DNA of 64,000 nucleotides from Streptomyces macrolidinus (GCF_023887685.1 NZ_JAMWMR010000005.1:186001-250000), one strand, 5' to 3'; positions 9,734 to 19,638 are shown, counted from the first letter of the stretch. Program-made: numbers and translations. The notes: generated from the letters alone by a model not told the origin.

Positions 9734-10915
9734 TCAGCTCCGTGCCAGGCCGAAGCGCGCCCGTCGCCCGGAGCGCTCGTCCGCCGCCACCGCGGCGGCC
9801 CCGTCCGTCACCGTCTCGTAGACCGACAGGATGTCCGCGCCGACCCTCGACCAGTCGAAGCGCCGCACATGGGCGCTGCCCCGCGCGCGCAGTTCGGCCC
9901 GCCGCTTCGGGTCGCCGAGCAGCCGCAGCGCCGCGTCGGCGAGCGCGTCGGCGTCCTCGTTGGCGAACAGCTCACCGGCCGCCCCGTGGTCGAGGACCTG
10001 GGCGAAGGCGTCCAGGTCGGAGGCGAGCACGGGGGCTCCGGCCGACATCGCCTCGACCAGGATGATCCCGAAGCTCTCCCCGCCGGTGTTGGGCGCCACG
10101 TACAGGTCGACGCTGCGCAGCAGGCGCGCCTTGTCCTCGTCGCTGACCATGCCGAGGAACTCCACGCGCGAGCGCAGTTCGGGGGGCAGCGTCGCCACCG
10201 CCTCCTCGGTGTCGCCGCGCCCGGCGACCAGCAGCCGGGTGCGCGGCCGGGCGGCGAGGATCTTCGGCAGGGCCTTCATCAGCACGGGCAGGCCCTTGCG
10301 GGGCTCGTCGATCCGCCCGATGAAGCCGATCGTCCCGCCGTCCTCCCGGTCCGCTCCGGCCTGCCACTCGGGACGGGGCTCGGCCTTGGCGAAGAAGTGG
10401 ACGTCCACGCCGTTCGGGATCACCACGGCGTCGCCGCCCAGGTGTTCGACGAGCGTGCGGCGCGCGTACTCACTGACGGCGATCCGCGCGCTGATCTTCT
10501 CCAGGGCCGCCTGGAGGATCGCGTACGCGGCGATCATCGCTCTCGACCGCGGGTTCGAGGTGTGGAACGTCGCGACGATCGGGCCCTGCGCCGCCCAGCA
10601 GGTCAGCAGGCCGAGGGAGGGCGAGGTCGGCTCGTGGATGTGGATGACGTCGAACGCGCCCTCGTGCAGCCAGCGCCGCACCCGGGCGGCGCTCAGGAAG
10701 CCGAAGTTCAGGCGGGCCACCGAGCCGTTGTAGGGCACGGGGACCGCGCGGCCCGCCGAGACCACGTACGGGGGCAGCGGGGTGTCGTCGTCGGCGGGGG
10801 CGAGGACGGAGACCTCGTGGCCGAGCCGGATGAAGTACTCGGCCAGGTCCCGGATGTGGAACTGGACACCGCCCGGCACGTCCCACGCGTAGGGGCAGAC
10901 GATGCCGATCCTCAC
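9734..10915 (-). CDS. pimA: GT4 glycosyltransferase, phosphatidylinositol mannosyltransferase PimA-type
   Basis: 393-residue GT-B glycosyltransferase. The N-terminal Rossmann domain begins VRIGIVCPYAWDVPGGVQFH, as in PimA. The C-terminal nucleotide-sugar site contains GFIGRIDEPRKG and the ESFGIILVEAMSAG acidic motif. It is expected to add the first mannose from GDP-mannose to phosphatidylinositol on the inner membrane leaflet. The GTG at 10915 overlaps the acyltransferase stop (GTGA). The order pgsA-acyltransferase-pimA supports the assignment. Confidence 0.88.
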   Translation of the reverse strand: MRIGIVCPYAWDVPGGVQFHIRDLAEYFIRLGHEVSVLAPADDDTPLPPYVVSAGRAVPVPYNGSVARLNFGFLSAARVRRWLHEGAFDVIHIHEPTSPSLGLLTCWAAQGPIVATFHTSNPRSRAMIAAYAILQAALEKISARIAVSEYARRTLVEHLGGDAVVIPNGVDVHFFAKAEPRPEWQAGADREDGGTIGFIGRIDEPRKGLPVLMKALPKILAARPRTRLLVAGRGDTEEAVATLPPELRSRVEFLGMVSDEDKARLLRSVDLYVAPNTGGESFGIILVEAMSAGAPVLASDLDAFAQVLDHGAAGELFANEDADALADAALRLLGDPKRRAELRARGSAHVRRFDWSRVGADILSVYETVTDGAAAVAADERSGRRARFGLARS

Positions 10916-11835
10916 GGCGTCCCCTTCCGGGGGGCGTCGCCGGGATCCAGATCGGCGAGCCACAGTCGTTGCAGCATGTGCCAGTCCTCCGGATGTTCCG
11001 CGATTCCCGTGGCGAAGGCGTCGGCCAGCGCCTGTGTCATGACAGACGTCTTCTCGGCCCGGTTACCTGACCGCGGTACGTCGATCGCGGGATGCACGCG
11101 CCCGCGCATGACGCGCGAGTCGTCGTACCAGAGCGTCACCGGCAGCAGCGGCGCGCCGGTGTGCTGGGCGAGCAGCGCCGGGCCCGCGGGCATCCGGGCC
11201 GTCTCGCCGAAGAAGGAGACCTCGACGCCGGAGGCGGACAGATCGCGGTCGGCCACCAGGCAGACCAGTCCCCCGTCGCGCAGCCGCCGGGCGAGCGTGC
11301 CGAAGGCGGCGCCGCCGCTGTGCGGCAGTACCTCCATGCCGAGGCCCTCGCGGTAGGCGACGAACCGGTCGTAGAGGGTCTCGGGCTTGAGCCGCTCGGC
11401 GACCGTGGTGAACGGCGTGCGCAGCGTGGTGGTGACCCAGGCGCCGGCCAGGTCGTAGTTGGCCATGTGCGGCAGGGCGAGGACGACGCCCTTGCCGGCG
11501 GCCAGTCCGTCGGTCAGATGGTGCACGTCCTTGACCTCGAAGCCGCCGCGTATGCGCTCCGGGGTCCACACGGGCAGCCGGAAGGACTCCATCCAGTAGC
11601 GCAGATACGAGCGCATGCCCGCGCGGGTGAGTGCGGCGAGCCGCTCGGGGCTCGCGTCGGGCACCACGCGCGCGTAGTTGCTCGCGAGCCGCCGCACGCC
11701 CTTGCCGCGCTGCCTCCAGGCGAGGTCGGCGATGGTCCGGCCCAGCCGGGCGGCGACGGGCTCGGGCAGGGTCTTGACGGTGCTCCAGCCGAGGCCGTAG
11801 AGCCCGTCCGCCAGTCGTTCCCGCAGGCTGCTCAC
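10912..11835 (-). CDS. patA: PI-mannoside acyltransferase (lauroyl-acyltransferase family)
   Basis: 307-residue member of the HtrB/PatA membrane acyltransferases. The catalytic HX4D motif is H123...D128 (LPHMANYDLA). The later VCLVADRDLS and RMPAGPALLAQHTGAPLLPV blocks match the family. By position between pgsA and pimA it should acylate PI-mannosides. GTG start; the 3' end overlaps pimA by 4 bp and the gene begins 28 bp after pgsA. Confidence 0.85.
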   Translation of the reverse strand: MSSLRERLADGLYGLGWSTVKTLPEPVAARLGRTIADLAWRQRGKGVRRLASNYARVVPDASPERLAALTRAGMRSYLRYWMESFRLPVWTPERIRGGFEVKDVHHLTDGLAAGKGVVLALPHMANYDLAGAWVTTTLRTPFTTVAERLKPETLYDRFVAYREGLGMEVLPHSGGAAFGTLARRLRDGGLVCLVADRDLSASGVEVSFFGETARMPAGPALLAQHTGAPLLPVTLWYDDSRVMRGRVHPAIDVPRSGNRAEKTSVMTQALADAFATGIAEHPEDWHMLQRLWLADLDPGDAPRKGTP

Positions 11836-11863
11836 GTCGCCGCCCCGCTCTCCCGTCCCGCGC

Positions 11864-12532
11864 TCATGTGGCCGCTCCGCCGTGCGAGGCGTTGCGCGCT
11901 TCGGCGTCCGCCTCTGCGGACTCCCTGCGGACCGTGACCACCCGCTGGATCAGCGTGATCAGGCTGCCCACGGCGACGATCCACAGGGCGATGGGCAGCA
12001 GCACCTGGATGCCGGGCACACCGAACGCGTGCAGTCCGGAGAACCCGGCCGCGACCAGCGAGATCACCAGGCGTTCGGCCCGCTCGACCAGTCCGTTGAC
12101 CGCGACGGGCAGTCCGATCGACTCGCCGCGCGCCTTGGTGTAGGACACCACCTGGCCGCTGGCCAGACAGAAGATCGAGACCGCGCAGAGCGCGATGTCG
12201 TCGCCCCTGCCCGCGTACCACAGGGCGAAGCCGCCGAAGATCGCGCCGTCGGCGACCCGGTCGAGCGTGGAGTCCAGGAAGGCGCCCCAGCGGCTGGAGC
12301 GGCCGAGCTGGCGGGCCATGTTGCCGTCGACCAGGTCCGAGAACACGAACAGGGTGATGACGACCGTGCCCCAGAAGAACTCGCCCCGGGGGTAGAAGAC
12401 CAGCGCACCCGCGACCACGCCGGCCGTACCGATCAGCGTGACCGTGTCGGGGCTGACGCCCCGGCGGATCAAAAACGCGGCGAACGGTGTGAGGACACGC
12501 GTGAAGAATGCACGCGCGTACTTGTTCAGCAT
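11864..12532 (-). CDS. pgsA: Phosphatidylinositol-phosphate synthase (CDP-alcohol phosphotransferase)
   Basis: 222-residue membrane enzyme with about six helices. The CDP-alcohol phosphotransferase signature is complete: D66, D69, G70, A73, R74, G83, D87 and D91. The actinobacterial member next to patA/pimA makes phosphatidylinositol phosphate from CDP-diacylglycerol and inositol phosphate. The Ala/Glu-rich C-terminal tail is cytosolic. It is the first gene of the pgsA-patA-pimA run and faces the EF-G-like gene across a 319-bp divergent gap. Confidence 0.88.
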   Translation of the reverse strand: MLNKYARAFFTRVLTPFAAFLIRRGVSPDTVTLIGTAGVVAGALVFYPRGEFFWGTVVITLFVFSDLVDGNMARQLGRSSRWGAFLDSTLDRVADGAIFGGFALWYAGRGDDIALCAVSIFCLASGQVVSYTKARGESIGLPVAVNGLVERAERLVISLVAAGFSGLHAFGVPGIQVLLPIALWIVAVGSLITLIQRVVTVRRESAEADAEARNASHGGAAT

Positions 12533-12851
12533 GGCCTTCCCGACGGTCGGTGAGCCGGGGCCCTTGGTGGCCGCCCGGCTGGCCCATCGTAGTCACGCGC
12601 GGGGGCACGCGGCGGCCGGGCACCCGCGCCCCCGGCGTCACGCGCGCGTGACGCGCAGGCCCACGGACGTCCGGAGGTGACCGTGTGACCCGTGGGGCGG
12701 GGCCGGGTGACGGGATCGTGTCCCTCGTATGGACGCGCCCCGACGTCGGTGCGAAGCTCGAAGTCACCGCGGGCGTCATCGGAGCCGCCATCGCACGCGG
12801 GTCCGCGTGTCCGCACCCCCAGTGACCTCACCGTGCACGGGAGGCAAGGCC
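12533..12851. promoter_or_regulatory. Divergent intergenic region with palindromes
   Basis: 319 bp between pgsA (minus) and the EF-G-like gene (plus); both promoters should lie here. A perfect 16-bp palindrome occupies 12637-12652 (GTCACGCG mirrored), and the same GTCACGCGC half recurs at 12592-12600, as expected of a repressor or activator site. No clear -10/-35 pair was found for either gene. Confidence 0.3.
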
Positions 12852-15050
12852 ATGGGCGACAAGGCGAACACAACCCCCGGAGCCGCCGGCAGGGCTATGG
12901 CGGCCGACCGCCCCGCATCCGTACGGAATGTGGTGCTGGTCGGCCACAGCGGAGCGGGCAAGACGACGTTGGTGGAGGCTCTCGCGCTGACGGCGGGAGC
13001 GGTGAACCGGGCGGGCCGGGTCGAGGACGGCGGCACCGTCTCGGACTACGACGAGATCGAGCACCGGCAGCATCGCTCGGTCCAGCTCTCCCTGGTCCCC
13101 GTCGAACAGGACGGGGTCAAGATCAATCTGCTGGACACCCCTGGATACGCCGACTTCGTCGGGGAGCTGCGGGCCGGTCTGCGGGCGGCGGACGCGGCTC
13201 TCTTCGTCGTCTCGGCCTCGGACGGCGTGGACGGCTCGACCCGCATGGTGTGGGACGAGTGCGCGGCCGTCGGCATGCCGCGCGCCATCGTGATCACACA
13301 TCTGGAGGCCGCCCGCTCCGACTTCGACGAGATGACCCGCACCTGCGCGGAGGCGTTCGGCGCGGACGACCCCGACGCCGTCCTCCCGCTGTATCTGCCG
13401 CTGCACGGCCCCGAGGGCCCCGACGGGCACGCGCCCGTCACCGGGCTGATGGGGCTGCTGACGCAGAAGCTGTTCGACTACTCGTCGGGCGAGCGCAAGG
13501 AGTCCGAGCCGGCGCCCGAGCAGCTCACCCGGATCGAGGAGGCCCGCAACCGGCTCATCGAGGGGATCATCGCGGAGAGCGAGGACGAGACCCTCATGGA
13601 CCGCTATCTGGGCGGCGAGCGGATCGGCCTCGACACGCTCGTCCGGGACCTGGAGCAGGCCGTCGCCCGCGGCACGTTCTTCCCCGTCCTGGCCGCCGCG
13701 CCCGCCACCGACGGCGCCCGCCAGGGCCTCGGCACCGTCGAGCTGCTGGAGCTGGTCACCGGCGGCTTCCCGACCCCGCTGGAGCGGGAGGCGCCCGCGG
13801 TCTCCACCCTGGACGGCAAGCCCCGCGAGGTGACGCCGTGCGACCCGGACGGACCGCTGGTCGCGGAGGTCGTGAAGACCGCGTCCGACCCGTACGTGGG
13901 CCGTATCTCGCTGGTCCGTGTGTTCTCGGGCACCCTGCGCCCCGACGAGACGGTGCATGTGTCCGGGCACGGGCTGACCGACCGCGGCCACGAGGATCAT
14001 GACGTCGACGAGCGCATCGGCGCCCTGTCCGTCCCCTTCGGCAAGCAGCAGCGCCCTCTCGCGCACTGCATCGCGGGCGATCTGGCCTGCGTAGCGAAGC
14101 TGAACCGGGCCGAGACCGGCGACACCCTGTCGGCCAAGGACGACCCGCTGCTCATGGAGCCCTGGGAGATGCCCGACCCGCTGCTGCCGCTCGCCATCCA
14201 GGCGCACAGCAAGCCGGACGAGGACAAGCTCAGCCAGGGGCTCGCGCGACTGGTCGCCGAGGACCCGACCATGCGCCTCGAACAGAACCAGGACACCCAC
14301 CAGGTGGTGCTGTGGTGTCTGGGCGAGGCCCACGCGGACGTCGCCCTGGAGCGGCTGCGCAGCCGGTACGGCGTCCAGGTCGACGTGGTCCCGCACAAGG
14401 TCGCCCTCCGGGAGACGTTCGCGGGCAGGTCGGCCGGGCGCGGCCGACATGTCAAGCAGTCCGGCGGGCACGGCCAGTACGCGATCTGCGAGATCGAGGT
14501 CGAGCCCCTGCCCGGCGGCTCCGGCATCGAGTTCGTGGACAAGGTGGTCGGCGGGGCCGTGCCCCGGCAGTTCATCCCCTCCGTCGAGAAGGGCATCCGC
14601 GCCCAGGCCGCCAAGGGCGTGTCCGCGGGCCACCCGCTCATCGACGTACGGGTGACCCTCCTGGACGGCAAGGCGCACTCCGTGGACTCCTCCGACGCGG
14701 CCTTCCAGACGGCGGGCGCGCTCGCCCTGCGCGAGGCCGCGCGCGACGCCACGATCCATCTGCTGGAACCGGTGGCCGAGGTGACGGTGCTCGTCGGCGA
14801 CGACTACGTCGGCGCCGTGATGAGCGACCTGTCCGGGCGGCGCGGCCGGGTGCTCGGCACCGAGCAGACGGTCGGCGGGCGCACGCTCGTACGGGCCGAG
14901 GTGCCGGAGATCGAGATCGGCCGGTACGCGATCGACCTGCGCTCCCTCTCGCACGGCACGGCGAGCTTCAGCCGCTCCTACGCGCGGCACGAGCCGATGC
15001 CGCCGCAGGTCGCGGCGAAGGTGCGCGAACAGGCCGACGACGCCCCGTAG
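12852..15050 (+). CDS. EF-G-like translation GTPase (EF-G2 type)
   Basis: 732 residues with EF-G architecture: GTPase domain, domain II with FSGTLRPDETV (about 357-367), and domains III-V. G1 is GHSGAGKT at 31-38 and G3 is DTPGYADF at 95-102. The expected G4 motif NKxD reads THLE at 149-152, so guanine recognition differs from canonical EF-G. The family is annotated as EF-G-like/EF-G2 and is distinct from the housekeeping fusA in the rpsL-rpsG operon. GGGAGG about 8 nt before the ATG at 12852 fixes the start. A terminator follows. Confidence 0.88.
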   Translation: MGDKANTTPGAAGRAMAADRPASVRNVVLVGHSGAGKTTLVEALALTAGAVNRAGRVEDGGTVSDYDEIEHRQHRSVQLSLVPVEQDGVKINLLDTPGYADFVGELRAGLRAADAALFVVSASDGVDGSTRMVWDECAAVGMPRAIVITHLEAARSDFDEMTRTCAEAFGADDPDAVLPLYLPLHGPEGPDGHAPVTGLMGLLTQKLFDYSSGERKESEPAPEQLTRIEEARNRLIEGIIAESEDETLMDRYLGGERIGLDTLVRDLEQAVARGTFFPVLAAAPATDGARQGLGTVELLELVTGGFPTPLEREAPAVSTLDGKPREVTPCDPDGPLVAEVVKTASDPYVGRISLVRVFSGTLRPDETVHVSGHGLTDRGHEDHDVDERIGALSVPFGKQQRPLAHCIAGDLACVAKLNRAETGDTLSAKDDPLLMEPWEMPDPLLPLAIQAHSKPDEDKLSQGLARLVAEDPTMRLEQNQDTHQVVLWCLGEAHADVALERLRSRYGVQVDVVPHKVALRETFAGRSAGRGRHVKQSGGHGQYAICEIEVEPLPGGSGIEFVDKVVGGAVPRQFIPSVEKGIRAQAAKGVSAGHPLIDVRVTLLDGKAHSVDSSDAAFQTAGALALREAARDATIHLLEPVAEVTVLVGDDYVGAVMSDLSGRRGRVLGTEQTVGGRTLVRAEVPEIEIGRYAIDLRSLSHGTASFSRSYARHEPMPPQVAAKVREQADDAP

Positions 15051-15076
15051 TCGGTACCGCGCTCCCCTCACCTCCC

Positions 15077-15108
15077 GTCGGCGGACGGCTTCTTGGCCGT
15101 CCGCCGAC
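15077..15108 (+). terminator. Terminator after EF-G-like gene
   Basis: Perfect 13-bp inverted repeat (15077-15089 with 15096-15108) with a 6-nt loop, 27 bp after the EF-G-like stop codon. Confidence 0.75.
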
Positions 15109-15268
15109 GCACGCCGCCGCCTGCGGATACGCTGATCACCTGATCACGTCGGGGCGGGATCGACGCGCACGTCGGGACGAGATCGACACGATGGCCTGTT
15201 CAACAGGTGTGCGGAGCAAGGAAGTCGGGAAGGCCGCAGAAGCGGGTTGAGCAGCGATGGGGGCGGCA

Positions 15269-16927
15269 GTGACGGACGGATTCGATTTCAGCCCCGGGGC
15301 GCAGGTGCCCCTGTCGGGCTCCGCGGGAGAGACGGCGGCGACCTTCGCGCTGGCCTCGGCGGCCTACCGGGACGCGGCGATCGAGAAGATCCTCGACGCC
15401 GACAACGAGTGGCACCAGTCGAAGGTCAACCCCGGCCGCTCCTGGGCGAAGCTCTTCCGGCCGAACCTCGGCGAGGCCTTCTCGGTGGCCGTGCGCGACC
15501 GCATGCTGGGCGCCGGGCGCAAACCGCTCATCCAGTCCTTCGGCACCGAGCCGCAGGTCGTCGTGGAGCACTGCCTGGCCGCCCACCGCATCCGCCGGGA
15601 CCGTGACAACTGGCTCTCGGCGGTGACCGTGCTGTGCGGGGTGCTCTTCCTGCCCGGGATGCTGGCGTGGCTGCTGGTCTTCCAGCTCCGCGCCCTCGCG
15701 GCCAAACGCGAGGGCAAGCGCTCCTCCGCGATCGGCACCGCGCTGCTGGTCGCGGTGGCCGTCATCGCCGTGATCTTCCTCATCCGCCTGCCGTTCACCG
15801 GCTTCTGGTCCTGGTACCTCCGCGCGGCGGTCGTCATGCCGGTGATCGGCTGGTACTGGGCGAAGCAGTTGTGCGAGCGGACCGCGAAGGATCTGCGCGA
15901 CCGCTGGGCGGGGCTCCTCTCCGGCGGCGGCATCGGCGCGAAGATCCCCGAGGCCGTGCCCGGCAGCCCCGGCGAGAACGCCGCCGAGCGGCTGCGCCAG
16001 GCCCTGGCCCGGCTCAGCGCCGAGCAGCAGTCCAACTCCGTCTTCTACGCCGGTCCCAAGGGCATACTCGGCATGGGCACGCGCTGGGGAAGCTGGCAGC
16101 TCGCCGAGGACCTGATCCCCAGCGACCTGGGCAAGGAGATCCATCCCTTCCGCAGTTGGGACGTGATCAAGGCCATCCACGACCAGCTCAGCCTTCTGGA
16201 GCGCGGCCCGCTGAACACCGGCGGCTTCCCGAAGCCCTCCATCCGGCACTGGATCGTCAACCCGATCGGGGAGAACGCGGACTCGGTGTCCCGCCCGGAG
16301 GGCTCGGACGTGGACGCGTACCAGATCAAGCCCCACGCCATACAGGACATCTGCAACAAGCAGCAGTTCGGCGGCGGCGAGCGGCACTATCTGGGCGTCC
16401 AATGGACCCTGTGGGACGGCCAGTTGGTCATCACCATGATGATCACGGTGACGGTGCTGCACGAGACGCTGCGTATCGAGGTCACCGGGCATGCGCTGGG
16501 CCCCGTGAACTCGCTGTTCACCTCCAAGCCGGAGGCGCCGACCAAGAAGGTGCAGAAGTCGGTCAGGTTCTGGGAGACCCGCGAGGTGAAGCTCCCGCTG
16601 GTCGACGCGGACGAGGTCGTACGGCTCGCGGTCCGCGCGCCGCTCACCTGGTATCCCCCGCTGCTGAACTGGCTCGGCGGCTCGCTGACCCTGCCCGAGC
16701 CGTTCGGGCTGCGCCACGCCTGGGCGGACCAGCCGTGGCGGCACCGCTTCATGGCGGACGACGCGCTGCGCGCGGCCACCCCGGTGCTGCGGGTGGTGCA
16801 TTCGGCGGCGATCCGCGTGCTGGAGGAGCACGGCGTGAACACGGAGAAGTTCGGCAACCGCTCGACGGTGCTCAGCGGCTTGGTGCAGGATGCGTCCCCG
16901 CGCAAGGCCGACGTGTACGACGCGTAG
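15269..16927 (+). CDS. Membrane protein of unknown function
   Basis: About 552 residues; I do not recognise the family. Two hydrophobic zones (about 109-130 and 152-200 by the GTG numbering) form perhaps three or four membrane segments. The remaining 350 residues are soluble with no catalytic motif I can name. Conserved-looking blocks are WLVFQLRALAAKREG, FYAGPKGILGMGTRWGSWQLAEDL and YLGVQWTLWDGQLVITMMITVTV. An ATG 12 bp upstream (15257) is the alternative start; the GTG at 15269 has the better GGGGG-type site. It stands alone on the plus strand. Confidence 0.8.
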   Translation: MTDGFDFSPGAQVPLSGSAGETAATFALASAAYRDAAIEKILDADNEWHQSKVNPGRSWAKLFRPNLGEAFSVAVRDRMLGAGRKPLIQSFGTEPQVVVEHCLAAHRIRRDRDNWLSAVTVLCGVLFLPGMLAWLLVFQLRALAAKREGKRSSAIGTALLVAVAVIAVIFLIRLPFTGFWSWYLRAAVVMPVIGWYWAKQLCERTAKDLRDRWAGLLSGGGIGAKIPEAVPGSPGENAAERLRQALARLSAEQQSNSVFYAGPKGILGMGTRWGSWQLAEDLIPSDLGKEIHPFRSWDVIKAIHDQLSLLERGPLNTGGFPKPSIRHWIVNPIGENADSVSRPEGSDVDAYQIKPHAIQDICNKQQFGGGERHYLGVQWTLWDGQLVITMMITVTVLHETLRIEVTGHALGPVNSLFTSKPEAPTKKVQKSVRFWETREVKLPLVDADEVVRLAVRAPLTWYPPLLNWLGGSLTLPEPFGLRHAWADQPWRHRFMADDALRAATPVLRVVHSAAIRVLEEHGVNTEKFGNRSTVLSGLVQDASPRKADVYDA

Positions 16928-16984
16928 GACCCCACGGGAGACGCGTAGGACCCCCACTGGAACGGAAGCGGCCGGGGGCCGGGC

Positions 16985-17545
16985 TCACGCGGTGGGCCAG
17001 GCCTCCGCCAGCATCGTGCGGGTGTCGGCCAGGAGCTGCGGCAGCACCTTCGTGTGGCCCACCACCGGCATGAAGTTCGTGTCGCCGCCCCACCGCGGGA
17101 CGATGTGCTGGTGCAGATGGGCGGCGATGCCCGCGCCCGCGACCGTGCCCTGGTTCATGCCGATGTTGAAGCCATGGGCCCCGGAGGCCGTCCGCAGCGC
17201 GGTCATGGCCTGCTTGGTCAGCTCGGCGAGCTCGGCGGTCTCCGCGTCGGTCAGGTCCGTGTAGTCGGCGACGTGGCGGTAGGGCACGACCATGAGGTGG
17301 CCGCCGTTGTACGGGTACAGGTTGAGGACCGCGTAGACCTGCGTACCCCGCTTGATGATCAGCCCGTCCTCGTCGGACTTGGCCGGGATCGAGCAGAACG
17401 GGCAGCCGTCACCGGCCCCCGGACCGGTCGGCTTGTTCTCGCCCTGGATGTAGGCCATCCGGTGGGGCGTCCACAGGCGCTGGAACGCGTCCTGCGTTCC
17501 CACTCCGATCTGCTGTTCCGGCTCACTCGTCATGCTGTGCAGCAT
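16985..17545 (-). CDS. HIT-family nucleotide hydrolase or Ap4A phosphorylase
   Basis: 186 residues. The histidine triad HLHQH is at 143-147, and CPFC at 48-51 with the triad region suggests the zinc-bearing HIT branch. In mycobacteria the HIT gene between thrS and pgsA encodes an Ap4A phosphorylase; position here (after thrS, before pgsA) suggests the same, by inference. The ATG at 17545 follows GGGGAGG at a short spacing; an in-frame ATG 12 bp downstream is possible. Confidence 0.85.
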   Translation of the reverse strand: MLHSMTSEPEQQIGVGTQDAFQRLWTPHRMAYIQGENKPTGPGAGDGCPFCSIPAKSDEDGLIIKRGTQVYAVLNLYPYNGGHLMVVPYRHVADYTDLTDAETAELAELTKQAMTALRTASGAHGFNIGMNQGTVAGAGIAAHLHQHIVPRWGGDTNFMPVVGHTKVLPQLLADTRTMLAEAWPTA

Positions 17546-17607
17546 ATGGCCTCCCCGGTGCGCGGTGTCGCGGAGGGGTTCACGCCCGGGACCGAGGAGC
17601 GCGAAGA

Positions 17608-17651
17608 GGCCGAAGGCCCCGGGAACGCGCACGTCCCCGGGGCCTTCGGCC
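17608..17651 (-). terminator. Terminator after thrS
   Basis: Perfect 16-bp inverted repeat (17608-17623 with 17636-17651), 12-nt loop, just after the thrS stop and upstream of the HIT gene. It would separate thrS from the HIT transcript. Confidence 0.75.
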
Positions 17652-17661
17652 CTGTCCCGCG

Positions 17662-19638
17662 TCAGACCTGGGCCCGCTCCTCGACGACCTTCGCGATCTT
17701 CGCGATGGCCTCGTCGAACGGGATCCCGTTCTCCTGCGAGCCGTCGCGGTAGCGGAACGACACCGTGCCCGCGTTCATGTCGTCGTCACCGACGATGATC
17801 ATGAACGGGACCTTCTGCTTCTGCGCCGTCCTGATCTTCTTCTGCATGCGGTCCGAGGAGGAGTCGACGTCGACGCGCAGCCCCTTCTTCCTGGCCGCCG
17901 CGGCGAACTTCTCCAGGTACTCGACGTGGGCGTCACCGATCGGGATACCGATGGCCTGCACCGGGGCCAGCCACGCCGGGAAGGCGCCCGCGTAGTGCTC
18001 GAGGAGCACCGCGAAGAACCGCTCGATCGAACCGAAGAGGGCTCGGTGGATCATGACCGGGCGCTGCTTCGAGCCGTCCGAGCCGGTGTACTCGAGGTCG
18101 AAGCGCTCCGGCAGGTTGAAGTCGAGCTGGACCGTCGACATCTGCCAGGTACGGCCGATCGCGTCCTTCGCCTGGACCGAGATCTTCGGACCGTAGAACG
18201 CGGCGCCGCCCGGGTCGGGAACCAGCGGGAGGCCCTGCTTCTCGGCGACCTGGCGCAGCGTCTCGGTGGCCTCTTCCCAGGCCTCGTCCGAGCCGACGAA
18301 CTTCTCCGGGTCCTTGGTGGACAGCTCCAGATAGAAGTCCGTCAGGCCGTAGTCGCGCAGCAGGTTCAGCACGAAGGTGAGCGTCTTGTCGAGCTCGTCG
18401 GCCATCTGCTCGCGCGTGCAGTAGATGTGCGCGTCGTCCTGGGTGAAGCCGCGGGCGCGGGTCAGGCCGTGCACGACGCCCGACTTCTCGTACCGGTACA
18501 CGGTCCCGAACTCGAAGAGGCGCAGCGGCAGTTCACGGTAGGACCGGCCGCGCGCGTCGAAGATCAGGTTGTGCATCGGGCAGTTCATGGGCTTGAGGTA
18601 GTAGTCCACGCCCTCGTCGAGCTGCATGGGCGGGTACATGCCGTCGGCGTACCAGTCCAGGTGGCCCGAGGTCTCGAAGAGCTTCCCCTTCGTCGCGTGC
18701 GGGGTGTAGACGAACTCGTAGCCCTCTTCCTCGTGGCGGCGCCGCGAGTAGTCCTCCATCACCCGGCGGACGATGCCGCCCTTGGGGTGGAAGACGGCGA
18801 GGCCGGAGCCGATCTGCTCGGGGATCGAGAAGAGGTCCAGCTCGGAGCCGAGCTTGCGGTGGTCGCGCTTCTCGGCCTCGGCGAGGAAGTCCAGGTGCGC
18901 CTTCAGCTCGTCCTTGGACGGCCAGGCCGTGCCGTAGATGCGCTGGAGCATGGGGTTCTTCTCGCTGCCGCGCCAGTAGGCGGCGGCGTTGCGCATCAGC
19001 TTGAACGCCGGGATGTTGCGGGTCGTGGGCAGGTGGGGGCCGCGGCAGAGGTCCTTCCAGCACAGCTCGCCGGTCTTGGCGTCCACGTTGTCGTAGATCG
19101 TCAGCTCGCCGCCGCCGACCTCGACGTCCGCGCCGTCCTCGCTGGAGGCCGCGCCCTTGAGGCCGATCAGCTCCAGCTTGTAGGGCTCGTCGGCCAGTTC
19201 CTCGCGGGCGGCCTCGTCGGTGACGACGCGGCGGGCGAAGCGCTGACCGCGCTTCTGGATCTCCTGCATCTTCTTCTCGATGGCCTTGAGATCCTCGGGC
19301 GTGAACGGCTTCTCGACGTCGAAGTCGTAGTAGAAGCCGTCCCGGACCGGCGGGCCGATGCCCAGCTTGGCCTCGGGGAACAGCTCCTGCACGGCCTGCG
19401 CCATCACATGCGCGGTGGAGTGGCGCAGGATGTTGAGGCCGTCCTCGGAAGAGATCTCCACGGCCTCGACGGTCTCGCCGTCCCTGACCTCGTACGCGAG
19501 GTCCTTCAGCTCGCCGGCCACCCGCGCGGCGATGATCGAGCGCTCGCCGGCGAAGAGCTCGGCGGCCGTAGTGCCCGTCGTCACCACGCGTTCTTCCCGC
19601 TCGGAATCGCGTTGGATGATCACACGGACGTCTGACAC
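17662..19638 (-). CDS. thrS: Threonyl-tRNA synthetase
   Basis: 658 residues with the full ThrRS layout: TGS domain (about 1-66), editing domain with the HSTAH metal motif at 73-77, class-II catalytic core with the zinc-binding [10 protein letters not shown] block, and C-terminal anticodon domain. GTG at 19638 is preferred: AGGAGA lies about 5 nt upstream and the TGS fold begins at VSDVRVIIQ. The open frame upstream overlaps the neighbouring gene and lacks family similarity. No T-box leader was seen in the 94-bp upstream gap. Confidence 0.97.
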   Translation of the reverse strand: MSDVRVIIQRDSEREERVVTTGTTAAELFAGERSIIAARVAGELKDLAYEVRDGETVEAVEISSEDGLNILRHSTAHVMAQAVQELFPEAKLGIGPPVRDGFYYDFDVEKPFTPEDLKAIEKKMQEIQKRGQRFARRVVTDEAAREELADEPYKLELIGLKGAASSEDGADVEVGGGELTIYDNVDAKTGELCWKDLCRGPHLPTTRNIPAFKLMRNAAAYWRGSEKNPMLQRIYGTAWPSKDELKAHLDFLAEAEKRDHRKLGSELDLFSIPEQIGSGLAVFHPKGGIVRRVMEDYSRRRHEEEGYEFVYTPHATKGKLFETSGHLDWYADGMYPPMQLDEGVDYYLKPMNCPMHNLIFDARGRSYRELPLRLFEFGTVYRYEKSGVVHGLTRARGFTQDDAHIYCTREQMADELDKTLTFVLNLLRDYGLTDFYLELSTKDPEKFVGSDEAWEEATETLRQVAEKQGLPLVPDPGGAAFYGPKISVQAKDAIGRTWQMSTVQLDFNLPERFDLEYTGSDGSKQRPVMIHRALFGSIERFFAVLLEHYAGAFPAWLAPVQAIGIPIGDAHVEYLEKFAAAARKKGLRVDVDSSSDRMQKKIRTAQKQKVPFMIIVGDDDMNAGTVSFRYRDGSQENGIPFDEAIAKIAKVVEERAQV

